64,000 nucleotides of DNA, taken from Charina bottae. Taxonomy: Eukaryota; Chordata; Lepidosauria; Squamata; Charinaidae. The notes beneath the pieces are model-generated. The model searched no databases. It saw nothing but the letters and a program-made list of their open reading frames with translations, and was not told the DNA's origin. The translations under genes and the position numbers were made by a program. Below are positions 35,446 through 47,359 of this stretch, one piece after another. The stretch lies in assembly GCA_023362775.1 (NCBI GenBank), contig JALMGJ010000005.1, positions 38,311,463 through 38,375,462 on the forward strand. The letters run 5' to 3'. Numbering within the stretch: position 1 is the first letter of the stretch; every line of letters starts with the position of its first letter.

Positions 35446-36759
35446 AGGCTGATAAGCGTTCTCACAGCTTGGAGAGGGGCGGCGAGGAAGAAAGTTAGAC
35501 TAGCACCGCCCTATATTCCCAAGGGTATTTTTCCCCTTAGCTCAGTTTAGGAACCTTTAGTCTGGACCCGTCAGAGTCCAGATCATCCATCCATCCATCC
35601 ATCATCACATTTCTTCATCGCCCATCTTGACAAATGACTCTGGGTGGTTAAGAAATGTGATAAATAAATAAATCATACCTTCCTCTGCTTTATTAGTAGA
35701 TGATCTCACATATTAGATTTGCATTTTGCCATTCAGTCTAGCCCCAGCACCTTAACCTTCCCTTTTGCCTCAGGTAGATGATTGTCTTCTTTTTTCTTAG
35801 AAGTCTTCCACAAGATCTTCTTATGTAGCTAAATAGAGATTCTTTGGAGACCATGTTAAAAAGGAGTATTTTAACCTCTTCACTGTCAAGTTCATATGCT
35901 TTGGCATTACTCTTACATTTGAACTTTCAAAGAGGTACCTTGCAGCCATTTCTTCATTTTATCCACCAGTGGAAGGTATTCCTGTTTTTTTTAAAAAAAA
36001 TCTGCTGATGTATTGAATCATGATAGATGTGGCCTGCCTCTACCCAACAATATCCCTTCTAGTCCCTGCTTTGAGTTTTTCTCTAGTTTATGCCATATTG
36101 ATGTCAGAGCCTATCAAAATAATGGCTACCATTCCCTTCATCTCCTCTCATAGAAGTTTGTAGTAGCTGTGAGCCTACCTTTCTTTGATCCAGCATATCA
36201 TCTAAACCTCTGATATTGGAGGAATGTAGTGTTTAGTATAGTAGCCCTTTCTTCACTTACCTTGAGTCATATTTGTGACTCACAGAGATCACCATGAAGA
36301 CGACCTAGTTACTTGGTTGTAAATAGAACTCTTTATGTGGCCAACTGTGATGCAAATGACTTCCCTGCTTGGTGTTAGGTGATCTCAAAGTTCCTTTCAC
36401 TGATGTGTGATTTACAGTAAATTTAATTTAATAAGTAGTTCACATTCAAGATCTAAAGCATAATTATTGTTATCTCCTGAGATCACTGTTGTATTACTCT
36501 TGACCAACGAACAAGACATTCTTTCAAATTGCCTTTTAATGCAGAGACTCGTTTGTTGATCTCACTGATCATGTGACCAATTTTCATTGAACATCCTATT
36601 ATCTATGTGCAATATAAGACCAGTCTTAAGGATTTGAAATAGCTTTTTTACATTTGTACCCCCAAACATATTAATTACAAAGGTAATTTCACTATATTTC
36701 AGTGATTGCTTACCAGCTGTATTCTTCATAGCATTTAATGTATCTTCTCCTAATTATAG
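35446..36759 (+). other. Intron before GYF exon
   Basis: A short (ATCC)n run at about 35,586-35,603 and a small L2-type 3' fragment at 35,605-35,675 (cgcccatcttgacaaatgac). The rest is AT-rich intron with nothing recognised. Confidence 0.5.
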
Positions 36760-36919
36760 CAAGCAGAAAAAATGGTGGCATATTTGCAAGATAGTGCCTT
36801 GGATGATGAAAGATTAGCAGCCAAACTTCAAGAGCAGAGAGCAAAGGGTACTTCAGTACCATTACACCATGAGTCCATGCAAAAATGGTTCTACAAAGAT
36901 CCACAAGGAGAAATTCAGG
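36760..36919 (+). CDS. GIGYF2: GIGYF2 exon: GYF domain, first part
   Basis: Acceptor attatag, donor gtaagt. Encodes [20 protein letters not shown], then [15 protein letters not shown], the first strand of the GYF domain. The Gly of the GPF motif is split across the intron. An (ATGG)n repeat starts only about 70 bases beyond the donor. Confidence 0.98.
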
Positions 36920-36987
36920 GTAAGTCTTCATTCCTGTTCTGTTCTGTTTTATTATTTTATTGGAACATTAAGAGAAATCACATACAG

Positions 36988-37040
36988 GATGGATGGATGG
37001 ATGGATGGATGGATGGATGGATGGATGGATGGATGGATGG
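36988..37040 (+). repeat. (ATGG)n microsatellite
   Basis: 13 perfect ATGG units, starting about 70 bases downstream of the donor of the first GYF exon. Confidence 0.95.
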
Positions 37041-37336
37041 AATTTCCATTGGGGAGATTATTGTCCATCACTGTCTTGAACATGTCAGCAACTGTGGTGT
37101 GTCCAGCCAACTTCTGAAATCCAGTGTTGTAGCGATTAGAATGTCCAAATAGGACTGGGAAGAATCTGGTTCAAAACTCCATTCAGCCAGGGTTGCTTAG
37201 CAGATGACATTGGATTAATCATGCATTTTGATAATCTGCCTCACAAAGCTGTGAACACAAAATGAGCTGTGTATATTACTGGAGATCCTTGAAAAGTGAA
37301 GATATGAATATATATGTATGTATATTAAATGGGAGA

Positions 37337-37580
37337 GAGCCAGTTTGGTATAGTGGTTAAGGCACCAGGCTAGAAACCGGGAAACCATGAGTTTTAGTCC
37401 TGCTGTAGGCAGAAAGCCAGCTGGGTGACCTTGGACCAGTCACTCTCCCTCAGCTCTAGGAAGCAGGCAATGGCAACCCACTTCTGAAAAACCTTGACAA
37501 TTAAACTGCAGAGACTAGTCCAGGCAGTCGTCAGGAGTCAAAACTGACTGAAAGGCACCGAAATAAATAAATAAATAAAA
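37337..37580 (+). repeat. tRNA-derived SINE, second tail type
   Basis: Head as in the copy at 31402 (gagccagtttggtatagtgg), but after gggtgaccttggaccagtca the tail differs: caggcaatggcaacccactt, gcagtcgtcaggagtcaaa, ctgactgaaaggcaccg. The copy at 60045 has the same tail. Target duplication aaatggga is suggested. Confidence 0.75.
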
Positions 37581-37717
37581 TGGGAAAATATTAAGAATGA
37601 TCCTTAATAAACTTACATGCATTGGTCTGTGATTGTACAACATTGAATGGATGTTTCCTTCCCCCCTTATCTCCATGGATTTCAACTTTGTATATATGTT
37701 GGTGGGTAATTTTTCAG

Positions 37718-37884
37718 GTCCATTCAGTAATCAGGAGATGACAGAGTGGTTCCAAGCTGGGTATTTCACAATGTCATTATTGGTGAAAAGAGCATGCGAT
37801 GACAGCTTCCAGCCACTTGGAGACATCATGAAAATGTGGGGCAGGGTCCCTTTCACTCCAGGGCCAGCATCACCTCTGCATATG
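37718..37884 (+). CDS. GIGYF2: GIGYF2 exon: GYF domain, second part
   Basis: Encodes GPFSNQEMTEWFQAGYF, which contains the signature GPF-x4-M-x2-W-x3-GYF of GYF domains, followed by TMSLLVKRACDDSFQPLGD and IMKMWGRVPFTPGP. GYF domains bind proline-rich PPG-phi ligands, in GRB10, TNRC6 and ZNF598 for example. All signature aromatic residues are present. Donor gtaaat after CAT ATG. Confidence 0.98.
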
Positions 37885-38443
37885 GTAAATGCATAAACTG
37901 AATAACTAAAATAATTAGACAAGACATGCCAATTATATGAATTTATTTATATGCTTTTGGGCTGTAGTGGACTTTAGGGAAACTGCCTCAGTTTTCCAAG
38001 ATTTATTTTTAATAGAGAGGTGCAAAAGGCCTCGAATGGAGCAAGAGAGAAGTATGCATAGTGCTTGCTATTAAGGCAGAGTCAGCTTTCCTTCTCACTG
38101 ATTTTCAGAACTGTTATTCAGTAGGTTTTTAAGTAAAAAAATGCTTCAGATATTACTTTAGCTTGGATATCTATGAGTGGTATATACTTTCCTTACTTGA
38201 GCTCTGAAACTAGAAAGATAGATCTGTTACCTTACATCATGCTCTCATACTAGAGACTCCATGACTCCACACCCTAGAGGGGGCGCTATTTCAATATATA
38301 TTTCTATGGATTTACACATTATTTGAACACCACGAGGCAGTATATAGCCAGTTTTGTCCTTATGGGGATTCATCAGAAACACACAACCATTATAGTTAGT
38401 ATTTGATCTTATGTGATTCAGACCCCTCTGCTGGGAATTGAAC
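37885..38443 (+). other. Intron, no feature recognised
   Basis: AT-rich intron between the second GYF exon and the hAT copy C. Confidence 0.6.
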
Positions 38444-38672
38444 TCTTAGACCATAGCTTTCCAAACTGTGTGTCGCAACACTTTAGTGTGTCGTAACACA
38501 CAGTTTAGTGTGTCGCAAAGCGGTGGGAGTGTGCACGGCGGCAGCGGCGTACCATTAGCGCTTCCGCATTTTAGCGAGGCCGCCACCGCACACCCGCGCC
38601 GCCACCATGCACGCCCGCCGCCGCCGTTGGTGTGTCGCCAATGGGGGCACTTTGGAAAGCACTGTCTTAGAC
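38444..38672. mobile_element. hAT non-autonomous element, copy C, with 8-bp TSD
   Basis: Element 38452-38664 (213 bases) between perfect duplications tcttagac (38444-38451 and 38665-38672). Ends catagctttccaaact and actttggaaagcactg. GC-rich core. Same family as 24068 and 30920. Confidence 0.85.
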
Positions 38673-39607
38673 CATTGAGCTTTCTACAGTGTTTCTAGCT
38701 TTATGAGCTGTAATGGCCCTTGTCAAGATTTTCAGGAAGGGGATATATAGATAATGTGGGCAAATGCATCCTATCTGGGCTCAGATCTGTCACTTCACTT
38801 GATTATTCCTGGTGACTATGTGAATATATCAGGTAGTTCTCTTGGTGATAATATGGAAATAATTTGCATTCTCTTCTACTTTTCATTGAATTAACTAATT
38901 TGTAATATTTTTATAGAAGTATTTCTGAATTGGCTATGGGTTAAAGAAGTACTTCTGAGGCAACTTTGTTTTATTACAGCAGCAATATTTTTAAAAAGAA
39001 AAATTATTTAATAAAACAATGCAGTTAATACATCTCAAGTAATCAATATAGAACCAAACTGCTTTAACAACTTGTCTGAAAATAAATAAAGTAGGTCCAT
39101 GCTATTTAATGGGAAAGTTCAACAGTTGGGTAACACAACAGAAAACACCTTCCTTGTAGTCCTACCAGTGTAGTCTTACTTTATATGTCAGAAAAGTCTC
39201 TCTGAAGCAGATCTTTAAAAAAGGGCAAGTAACCCTTATTTGAGAGGAGGTGGCTTGTGCCCAAAAACAAATTGGCGGCCTTGATAAGAGACAGTGTAAT
39301 ATTTCAGTAAGGGTTTTGTGTAATAGTAAACAACTTGACCAGCACATTTTGCAGAATGCTGTTCAAGGTTAGGTCCAATTAAAGAGCATTGCATTAATCT
39401 AAATCAGAGATAATAGCAAATATTTGCATATTTGTTTAAATTGCCTAATGAATACAGTGCAGAATTCAGCTGTTCTTGTAGAATTTCAGTTGCCGTTATG
39501 AAACTGTTGTTTTGTTTATTTGTGAAAGTGTATACCATTTTACATGCGGCTCCCATATTAGAGAAAATGAACTCAAGCTGAGCCTGCCTTCCCAATGAAA
39601 TACTTAA
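38673..39607 (+). other. Intron, no feature recognised
   Basis: AT-rich intron; nothing recognised. Confidence 0.6.
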
Positions 39608-40128
39608 TACAGGTTGTTCTTGGGTTATGACAGTAATTGGGACCAGAATTTCCATCACTAAGCAATGAAGTCGTAAAGCATGACGTCACATGACCCCATT
39701 GCTTAGCAACAGCAATCCCAGAAGTCCCCATTGCCATCATTAACCAAATCCCACTGAGGACCCACCCCAATCCAAGCCATTCCTGGCTTAGTCCCTCCCA
39801 GCCCTGAGCCTCGGTAAGGTAAGGGACTGCCTCCTCTTGAACTCCCCCCGCCTGCCTATCTCCCCTCTGCATCTCTTCCATTTTGGCCACCCTGCACAGC
39901 GGCACTCCTTGGCGCCAGTGGTACTGGGACTGAAGTAGAGGTAGAGATAGGCGGGTGGGGGGAGTTGAAGTGTGGGTGGGCTGCCAAGTGCCCGAATTTT
40001 GATCATGTGTCCATAAGGGTGCTGCAACGGTCAAAACTTTGGGACTGGTCATAAGTACCATTTGTTCAGCGCCGCTGTAACTTTGAACGGTCGCTGAACG
40101 AATGATTGTTAAGTGAGGACTACCTGTA
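39608..40128. mobile_element. Tigger-like non-autonomous element, copy B
   Basis: Element 39610-40126 between TA dinucleotides; ends caggttgttcttggg and gtgaggactacctg. The middle is GC-richer. It ends only about 60 bases upstream of the GIGYF2 acceptor at 40188. Confidence 0.7.
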
Positions 40129-40188
40129 TGATCAAACAGATGGTACAGTTTCCTCCAAGTCTGGTTACTGATTTGTTTATACCCACAG

Positions 40189-40280
40189 GGTGAGTTGGAC
40201 CAAGAACATCTGACTAGACAACAGGAATTTACGGCCATGTACCAAATGCAGCATCTCCAGTACCAGCAATTTTTGTTACA
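40189..40280 (+). CDS. GIGYF2: GIGYF2 exon: GELDQEHLTRQQEF / MQHLQYQQFLL
   Basis: Acceptor acccacag, donor gtaagt, 92 bases, phase 0 to 2. Encodes GELDQEHLTRQQEFTAMYQM and QHLQYQQFLL, as in mammals. A 5'-truncated BovB inserted about 210 bases downstream of the donor. Confidence 0.97.
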
Positions 40281-40476
40281 GTAAGTCTATAAAAAGATCT
40301 GTGTTGTCCTTTTTCAGTGGTCTAGAATCACATCTATTAATTGTTCTGGAACAGAGTCAGTTTTGTATGTATTCATTCACATCAATCTGATTTTTTTTGA
40401 AGGATTAAAACTTATTTAATATTTTTCTTTCACAAAATACATTTTGTATAATGTACATTATTTTTTTAAAGTAACT

Positions 40477-40892
40477 ATATTGGGAGTTAAGGCTGAGCGA
40501 AGGAAGATAGATGCTTTTGAACTGTGGTGTTGGAGGAAAATTCTGAGAGTGCCTTGGACTGCAAGAAGATCAAACCAGTCCATACTCCAGGAAATCAAGC
40601 CAGACTGCTCACTTGAGGGAATGATATTAAAGGCAAAACTGAAGTACTTTGGCCACATAATGAGAAGACAGGATACCCTAGAGAAGAAGCTGATGCTAGG
40701 GAAAGTGGAAGGCAAAAGGAAGAGGGGCCGACCAAGGGCAAGATGGATGGATGGTATTCTGGAGGTGACGGACTCAACCATGGGGGAGCTGGGGATGGTG
40801 ACGGCCGACAGGAAGCTCTGGCGTGGGCTGGTCCATGAAGTCACGAGGAGTCGGAGACGACTGAACGAATAAACAAAAATATTGGGAGTTAA
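40477..40892 (+). mobile_element. 5'-truncated BovB with perfect 14-bp TSD
   Basis: Element 40491-40878 in plus orientation, flanked by atattgggagttaa at 40477-40490 and 40879-40892. It carries the last about 125 codons of the BovB ORF, open and differing from the copy at 31760 at only about five residues, and ends ctgaacgaataaac. The sharp duplication and low divergence point to a fairly recent insertion. Confidence 0.9.
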
Positions 40893-41234
40893 TTTTCTGA
40901 AGAATATACTGTAACACATTGTGCATAATACACATTTTAAAGAATAGATAACCAACCTAGAGGAGAATCATCTCACCTTTTTGTAATAATTTAAAATAAC
41001 TTACCTTCTTTTAAGTACTGTGTATCTTTTCAGAAAGAGAAATATAAAGATGATGGTCATGAAACAGCCTAGGTGCTGTTAACATGACAAATAAAAGGAA
41101 ACTTCAGAATATTTCAGGACTCCAACATAGCTCTGTGCTGTCACATTAGTCTTTCCATTAATGTAGTACCCTATGTTTTAAGGTACCAGTTAACTGACTT
41201 CCATCCTGACACCCCATAACATACAGCAGGGTCC

Positions 41235-41790
41235 TCTTAATTCTCTGAGGGTTGCAAAAGTGCAGCAGCCTGCATAGTTTTGCGCAAGTCTGGATTTGCA
41301 CAAGTGTCACCTCTTTTGTGGGAGCTGCATTGGTTGCCGATTTGCTTCCAGGTCCAATTCAAGGTGCTGGTTATCACCTTTAAAGCCCTACATGGCTTGG
41401 GGTCTGATAATTTGAAGGACCGCCTTTCCCCAGTTACATCTACCTGGCCCACCAGAACAGGGAGGCAGGGTATGTTGCAGGCCCCATCGATGAGGGAAGT
41501 ACATCTAATGGGACCACGAAAAAGGGTCTTCTCCGTGGTGGCTCCCTCCCTATAGAATATTCCCCCGAAGATAAGATTGGCCCCCACCTTGATACTTTTC
41601 CGGAAGACCCAGAAGACCACTGGTTGATACGGAGCTGATCAAGTGGCTGATTTGATTGTGTTGGTGGCTGCCGTGAGGGGTGGGGGGGTTGATGGGTTTT
41701 TGTATTGTGGATTTTAATTTTGTAAGCCGCCCAGAGTCACAGTGTTTGAGTTGGGTGGCCATATAAATTTGTTAAATAGAAAAAAATTAA
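41235..41790 (+). mobile_element. L2-like LINE, 3' end
   Basis: Encodes QFKVLVITFKALHGLGSDNL, KDRLSPVTSTWPTRTGRQG and KRVFSVVAPSL, then the 3' end (gtaagccgcccagagtcaca) and A-rich tail. It lies about 190 bases upstream of the exon at 41979. Confidence 0.7.
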
Positions 41791-41978
41791 AAGGAAGAGG
41801 TAGAGATATCAGCTTCTGCCAGCCTATGCATACACACATTTATTCAGACCCAGTCCATTGTGTTTCCAGAATCAGATTATATGTGCATGTATTACATGTG
41901 CATGTATTAATGAAGGTTTTTAAAATAAAAAAAATCATTCTATAAGTCAGAGTGACTATTTTGCATTCTCTTTTCAAG

Positions 41979-42086
41979 ACAACAATATGCACAGGTGATG
42001 GCACAACAGCAAAAAGCAGCTGTCTCATCTCAGCAGCAGCAGCAGCTGGCTCTCCTTTTGCAACAATTCCAGGCACTTAAAATGAG
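41979..42086 (+). CDS. GIGYF2: GIGYF2 exon: Gln-rich QQYAQVMAQQQKA
   Basis: Acceptor ttttcaag, donor gtaaat. Encodes QQQYAQVMAQQQKAAVSSQQ, then QQQQLALLLQQFQALKM. Conserved Gln-rich segment downstream of the GYF domain. Confidence 0.96.
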
Positions 42087-42589
42087 GTAAATATGCAGGT
42101 TCCAAGGCCACTGTTGCATTTTCTCTGACAAACATGTCTCTTTATTTGCATGCAGCCACCTGTCTCATTCATGCTTTATATTATTTATTTTGTGTGGTGC
42201 CAATGTCATTCTGCTGAAGGAATGCTTTTTGATCCGGCAAAGAATTTTCTCAACTGAATGGGATGGGTGGAATTTTCTGGGATCCCCCTTCTCCCAACAT
42301 TTCTTCATATTCTGGTCTTCAGGGGGCTGTGGGAGCTGTGTGGATCAGTATGTGAGCTGGTAAGGGATATTTCTGGGGAAGGAGAATTGCTGAATATCAT
42401 GTCCTCATTCCACTGAAGCTTCTGCAGAACCAAATAGCAGGGTAACATGTACTAGATGCAGTCCATTTGCCAGTACCATCAAGATTCTGAGACTTCCTCA
42501 AATGGAATGGCCAAAAAAAAAGAAGCCTAGTAGAAATCTGGTATTAGGTGGACCATTATATTTATTAATTTGTATCTTCCTATATTTAT
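42087..42589 (+). other. Intron, no feature recognised
   Basis: No clear repeat or exon. Confidence 0.5.
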
Positions 42590-43149
42590 TTTCAATAATT
42601 TATTTATTTATTTAACTTATATGATCGCCCATCTCCCCCAATGGGGAACTCTGGGCGGTTACAATAAAACTGATTAAAATAAAATATGAAATATAAAATC
42701 TCTCAATTAATACAATAAATAATTATAGAATCCAGTTGGTAAGATAGCTTGATAAAAGGAAGGACATTATGGAATTAACCACCCCCATGAGGAACTATTA
42801 TTTCCTCCTTCCCATGCCAGGCGGCAGAACCAGGTCTTCAGTACTTTCCTAAAGGTCGGGAGGGAGGGGATCTGCCTCAACTCTGGGGGCAAGGTGTTCC
42901 AAAGTGCGGGTGCCACCACAGAGAAGGCCCGCCTCCTAGACCCCACCAGATGACACTCTCTTATTGATGGGATTTGTAGCAGACCCTCTCTGAATGATCG
43001 GGTGGGGCAGGTCGATAATATGGGGATAAGACGGTCCCTCAGGTATTCTGGCCCCATGCCATGTAGGGCTTTAAAGGTGATAACCAACACCTTGAATTGT
43101 ACCCGGAAGCAAACCGGTATCCAATGCAGCTTGCGGAGCAAAGGTGTTA

Positions 43150-44756
<1,607 letters not shown>

Positions 44757-44842
44757 TGTGCCGATCTTGGTGCACCTAGAATTGCTCGCGCGGCCGCATT
44801 CTGCACCAGCTGTAGCTTCCGGATAGTCTTATAATAATGCAA

Positions 44843-45044
44843 ACTTTGTACTTAATTTCCAGTGAGAATTGTCAATATTTTCATGAAACTTCTAGATTTT
44901 GCTCAACCTTGTTGTTATTAAGGAACGTACAGAGAAGTACTATCTTAAAACTGGTTTTGAGGATGGAAAGAAAACAGAACTGTGTTAAAACAACAGAACT
45001 TTTGTTTTGAGGTAGCATGTTTACTCTCAGTCTTTATGTTACAG
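44843..45044 (+). other. Intron upstream of exon 45045
   Basis: No feature recognised apart from the acceptor. Confidence 0.5.
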
Positions 45045-45139
45045 AAAAGTTGAACAGAACATGGTGCCACCTGTAACAAGGTCCGTGTCAGACACTAGCT
45101 CAATCTGGGAACTTCAGTCAACTGCTCCACAAACTACTG
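45045..45139 (+). CDS. GIGYF2: GIGYF2 exon: VTRSVSDTSSIWELQ
   Basis: Acceptor gttacag, donor gtagga, 95 bases. Encodes RKVEQNMVPPVTRSVSDTSS and IWELQSTAPQTT. It corresponds to the human segment containing SVPDTGSIWELQ, with a shorter start and a two-residue shortening inside. Confidence 0.94.
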
Positions 45140-45742
45140 GTAGGAAACTGTTTTTGAATATTTTGATACTGACTACATTTAGATACAATATTAAAGTATT
45201 GTTTATAAAACCAAACTTTTAGTGAAATTGCAAGTAACATAAGCTCAGAAGCTGTGGCTTGCAGTTCATCAACAAGCCAAGATCAGCAACCATAATTTTA
45301 AGCAGTTTTGAAACTAATTTCTGGGGTTTGGATATAATGAACCAAAATTTGTCACTAAGATCATGTTCTGCTCTTAGAAGCTACCTAGTTAACATGTAGA
45401 TGTCTCAGACTTATATAAATAGCACCTTAAGCAGTTTAAAGAGAGGAAATGAACATTATTCAGCTTATTGGCTTTTATATGTCCCTTTTAATATGAAATG
45501 CTTTGCAAATATTTATTTACTTTGATTTGATTTCTTCTGCATCTTTATTGTCACTGATTGATTTCTATCGTCTCAGCATTCTGCTTAACAATAACCCTTT
45601 TCTACATTTTTTTCCTTGAGAAATCCATCTGGATGTTTTACTTCCCATATCTTTAGACCACATAAGAGCCCAATCCTTAGAAATGGAAAGGGTTTCCAAT
45701 ATAAAAATTTGCTAAAATTCTGTACTGTAATATTCTTAAAAT

Positions 45743-46204
45743 TTCAGGTAATTGTCTATGAAGGTTCTCAGTCATCCAGGTGGAATTGTCTGTAGCTTGA
45801 ATCATGTCAACTGGATTTCTATTTTTCTCAGTGGAAACGTTTCGCTCCTTATCCAAGGAGCTTCTTCAGTCTGAGCAAAGTTAGTAAGGGAATCCTAAAT
45901 ATGTTTCTAGGTAGATGTGTGACCTTACACCCGGGGCTAGGTCATGGTTATATTGAGATGTTATTTTAAGTCCTTTTATCATTTTATCCTTTTATCCTCC
46001 TTTAGATGATAAAAGGACTTAAAATAACATCTCAATATAACCATGACCTAGCCCCAGGTGTAAGGTCACACAGCTACCTAGAAACATATTTAGGATTCCC
46101 TTACTAACTTTACTCAGACTGAAGAAGCTCCTTGGATAAGGAGCGAAATGTTTCCACTGAGAAAATAGAAATCCAGTTGACATGATTCAAGCTTCAGGTA
46201 ATTG
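45743..46204. mobile_element. Penelope-like palindromic terminal repeat, with 12-bp TSD
   Basis: Element 45755-46192, flanked by ttcaggtaattg at 45743-45754 and 46193-46204. The two arms (about 45,797-45,985 and 46,004-46,192) are near-identical inverted copies around a short T-rich centre. Each arm holds a hammerhead-like core: CTGAAGA, a 7-bp hairpin (gctcctt/aaggagc) and GAAAC (GAAAT in the right arm). No ORF. Assignment to Penelope-like elements is inferred from this structure. Confidence 0.65.
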
Positions 46205-46332
46205 GTTAGAGAATATAGTATTGCTAACCTAGTCTTGGTTTATTTCCAATTTAAATGTTCATTATTTTTATTTACTTGATTTATATGCATTACACAGCTA
46301 CAGTCTATATTTTTCCTCTGTTTACTTTGAAG

Positions 46333-46433
46333 TCTGGGAAGGTAGTAGTGTCTGGGATCTCCCAATCGATACTGCAGCTCAGGGACCAGCTTTAGAACAG
46401 TTACAGCAGCTTGAAAAGGCCAAAGCTGCAAAG
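46333..46433 (+). CDS. GIGYF2: GIGYF2 exon: VWEGSSVWDLPIDT, start of coiled coil
   Basis: Acceptor tttgaag, donor gtaagg. Encodes VWEGSSVWDLPIDTAAQGP and ALEQLQQLEKAKAAK, where the long helical region begins. Ends in phase 0. Confidence 0.96.
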
Positions 46434-46544
46434 GTAAGGAGCAGTGTATATTTTACTATATGGCATGAACTTTTTTACTTGCCAAATTTACTATGTTTAC
46501 TATGACATGGCAGGTGCGATTTGCCATAATTAAGGTGCAACATT

Positions 46545-46830
46545 TAATGATTGATTAATTATGTGCCATCAAGTTGGTGTCAGCTCTTAGTGACCACATA
46601 GATAGATTTTCTCCATGACGATCTGTCCCTAACATGGTCCTTCAGGTCTTCCAATGGTGCATCCATTACCACTGTAACAGTCCATCCACCTTGCTGCTGG
46701 TTGTCTTCTCTTTCCTTCCACCTTTCCCAGCATTAGAGCCTTTTCTAGAGAGCTGGGTCTTTGAATAATGTGTCCAAAGTAGGATAATTTGAGCTTGGTC
46801 ATTTCATTTTTCAAGTGAAAATTCTGGGTT
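46545..46830 (-). mobile_element. RTE-type LINE 3' fragment
   Basis: Minus-strand translation gives EMTKLKLSYFGHIIQRPSSL then EKALMLGKVEGKRRQPAARW, the conserved end of RTE-clade ORFs, followed by a 3' end with ccaacttgatggcacataat. Related to but not the same as the BovB copies. Confidence 0.65.
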
Positions 46831-47068
46831 GATTTGTTCGATGATCCATTTGTTTGTTTTCTTGCTCGACATTTAACTAAGGAATAGTTAATTCTGGAGC
46901 AGACATTGTTGTAGTGCAGATTATAAAGACAAAGTACTGGGAAGACATTCTCTGCTGTATTTATGGAGAAGGATGTTGAAGCAAAACCACATACTAACAA
47001 GAATTATGCAGTTGTTTATAGACATAATTCTATTGCCATCATTTCCAGTATTGCTCTTACTATTTCAG

Positions 47069-47227
47069 CTAGAGCAGGAACGGAGAGAAGCTGAATTAAG
47101 GGCCAAAAGAGAAGAAGAAGAGCGTAAAAGACAGGAGGAGCTTCGGAGGCAACAGGAAGAGCTAATTAGGAGACAGGAGGAGGAAAGGAAAAGAAGAGAA
47201 GAAGAGGAGTTAGCTAGGAGGAAACAG
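47069..47227 (+). CDS. GIGYF2: GIGYF2 exon: Glu/Arg coiled coil I
   Basis: 53 codons, phase 0 to 0, acceptor atttcag, donor gtgaca. Begins LEQERREAELRAKREEEERK and is almost entirely Glu, Arg, Lys and Gln, a continuous charged helix as in mammals. Confidence 0.97.
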
Positions 47228-47359
47228 GTGACATCTCAAATATGATCAATAAATATTATTGTTTAAAAAAGCCATTTTTACAATAGTGTATGTGTGTAAG
47301 AAAGAAACATTGTAGAATTTAATTTTATTCTTTCACCTTTCTATGTTATGTCAGTAAAG

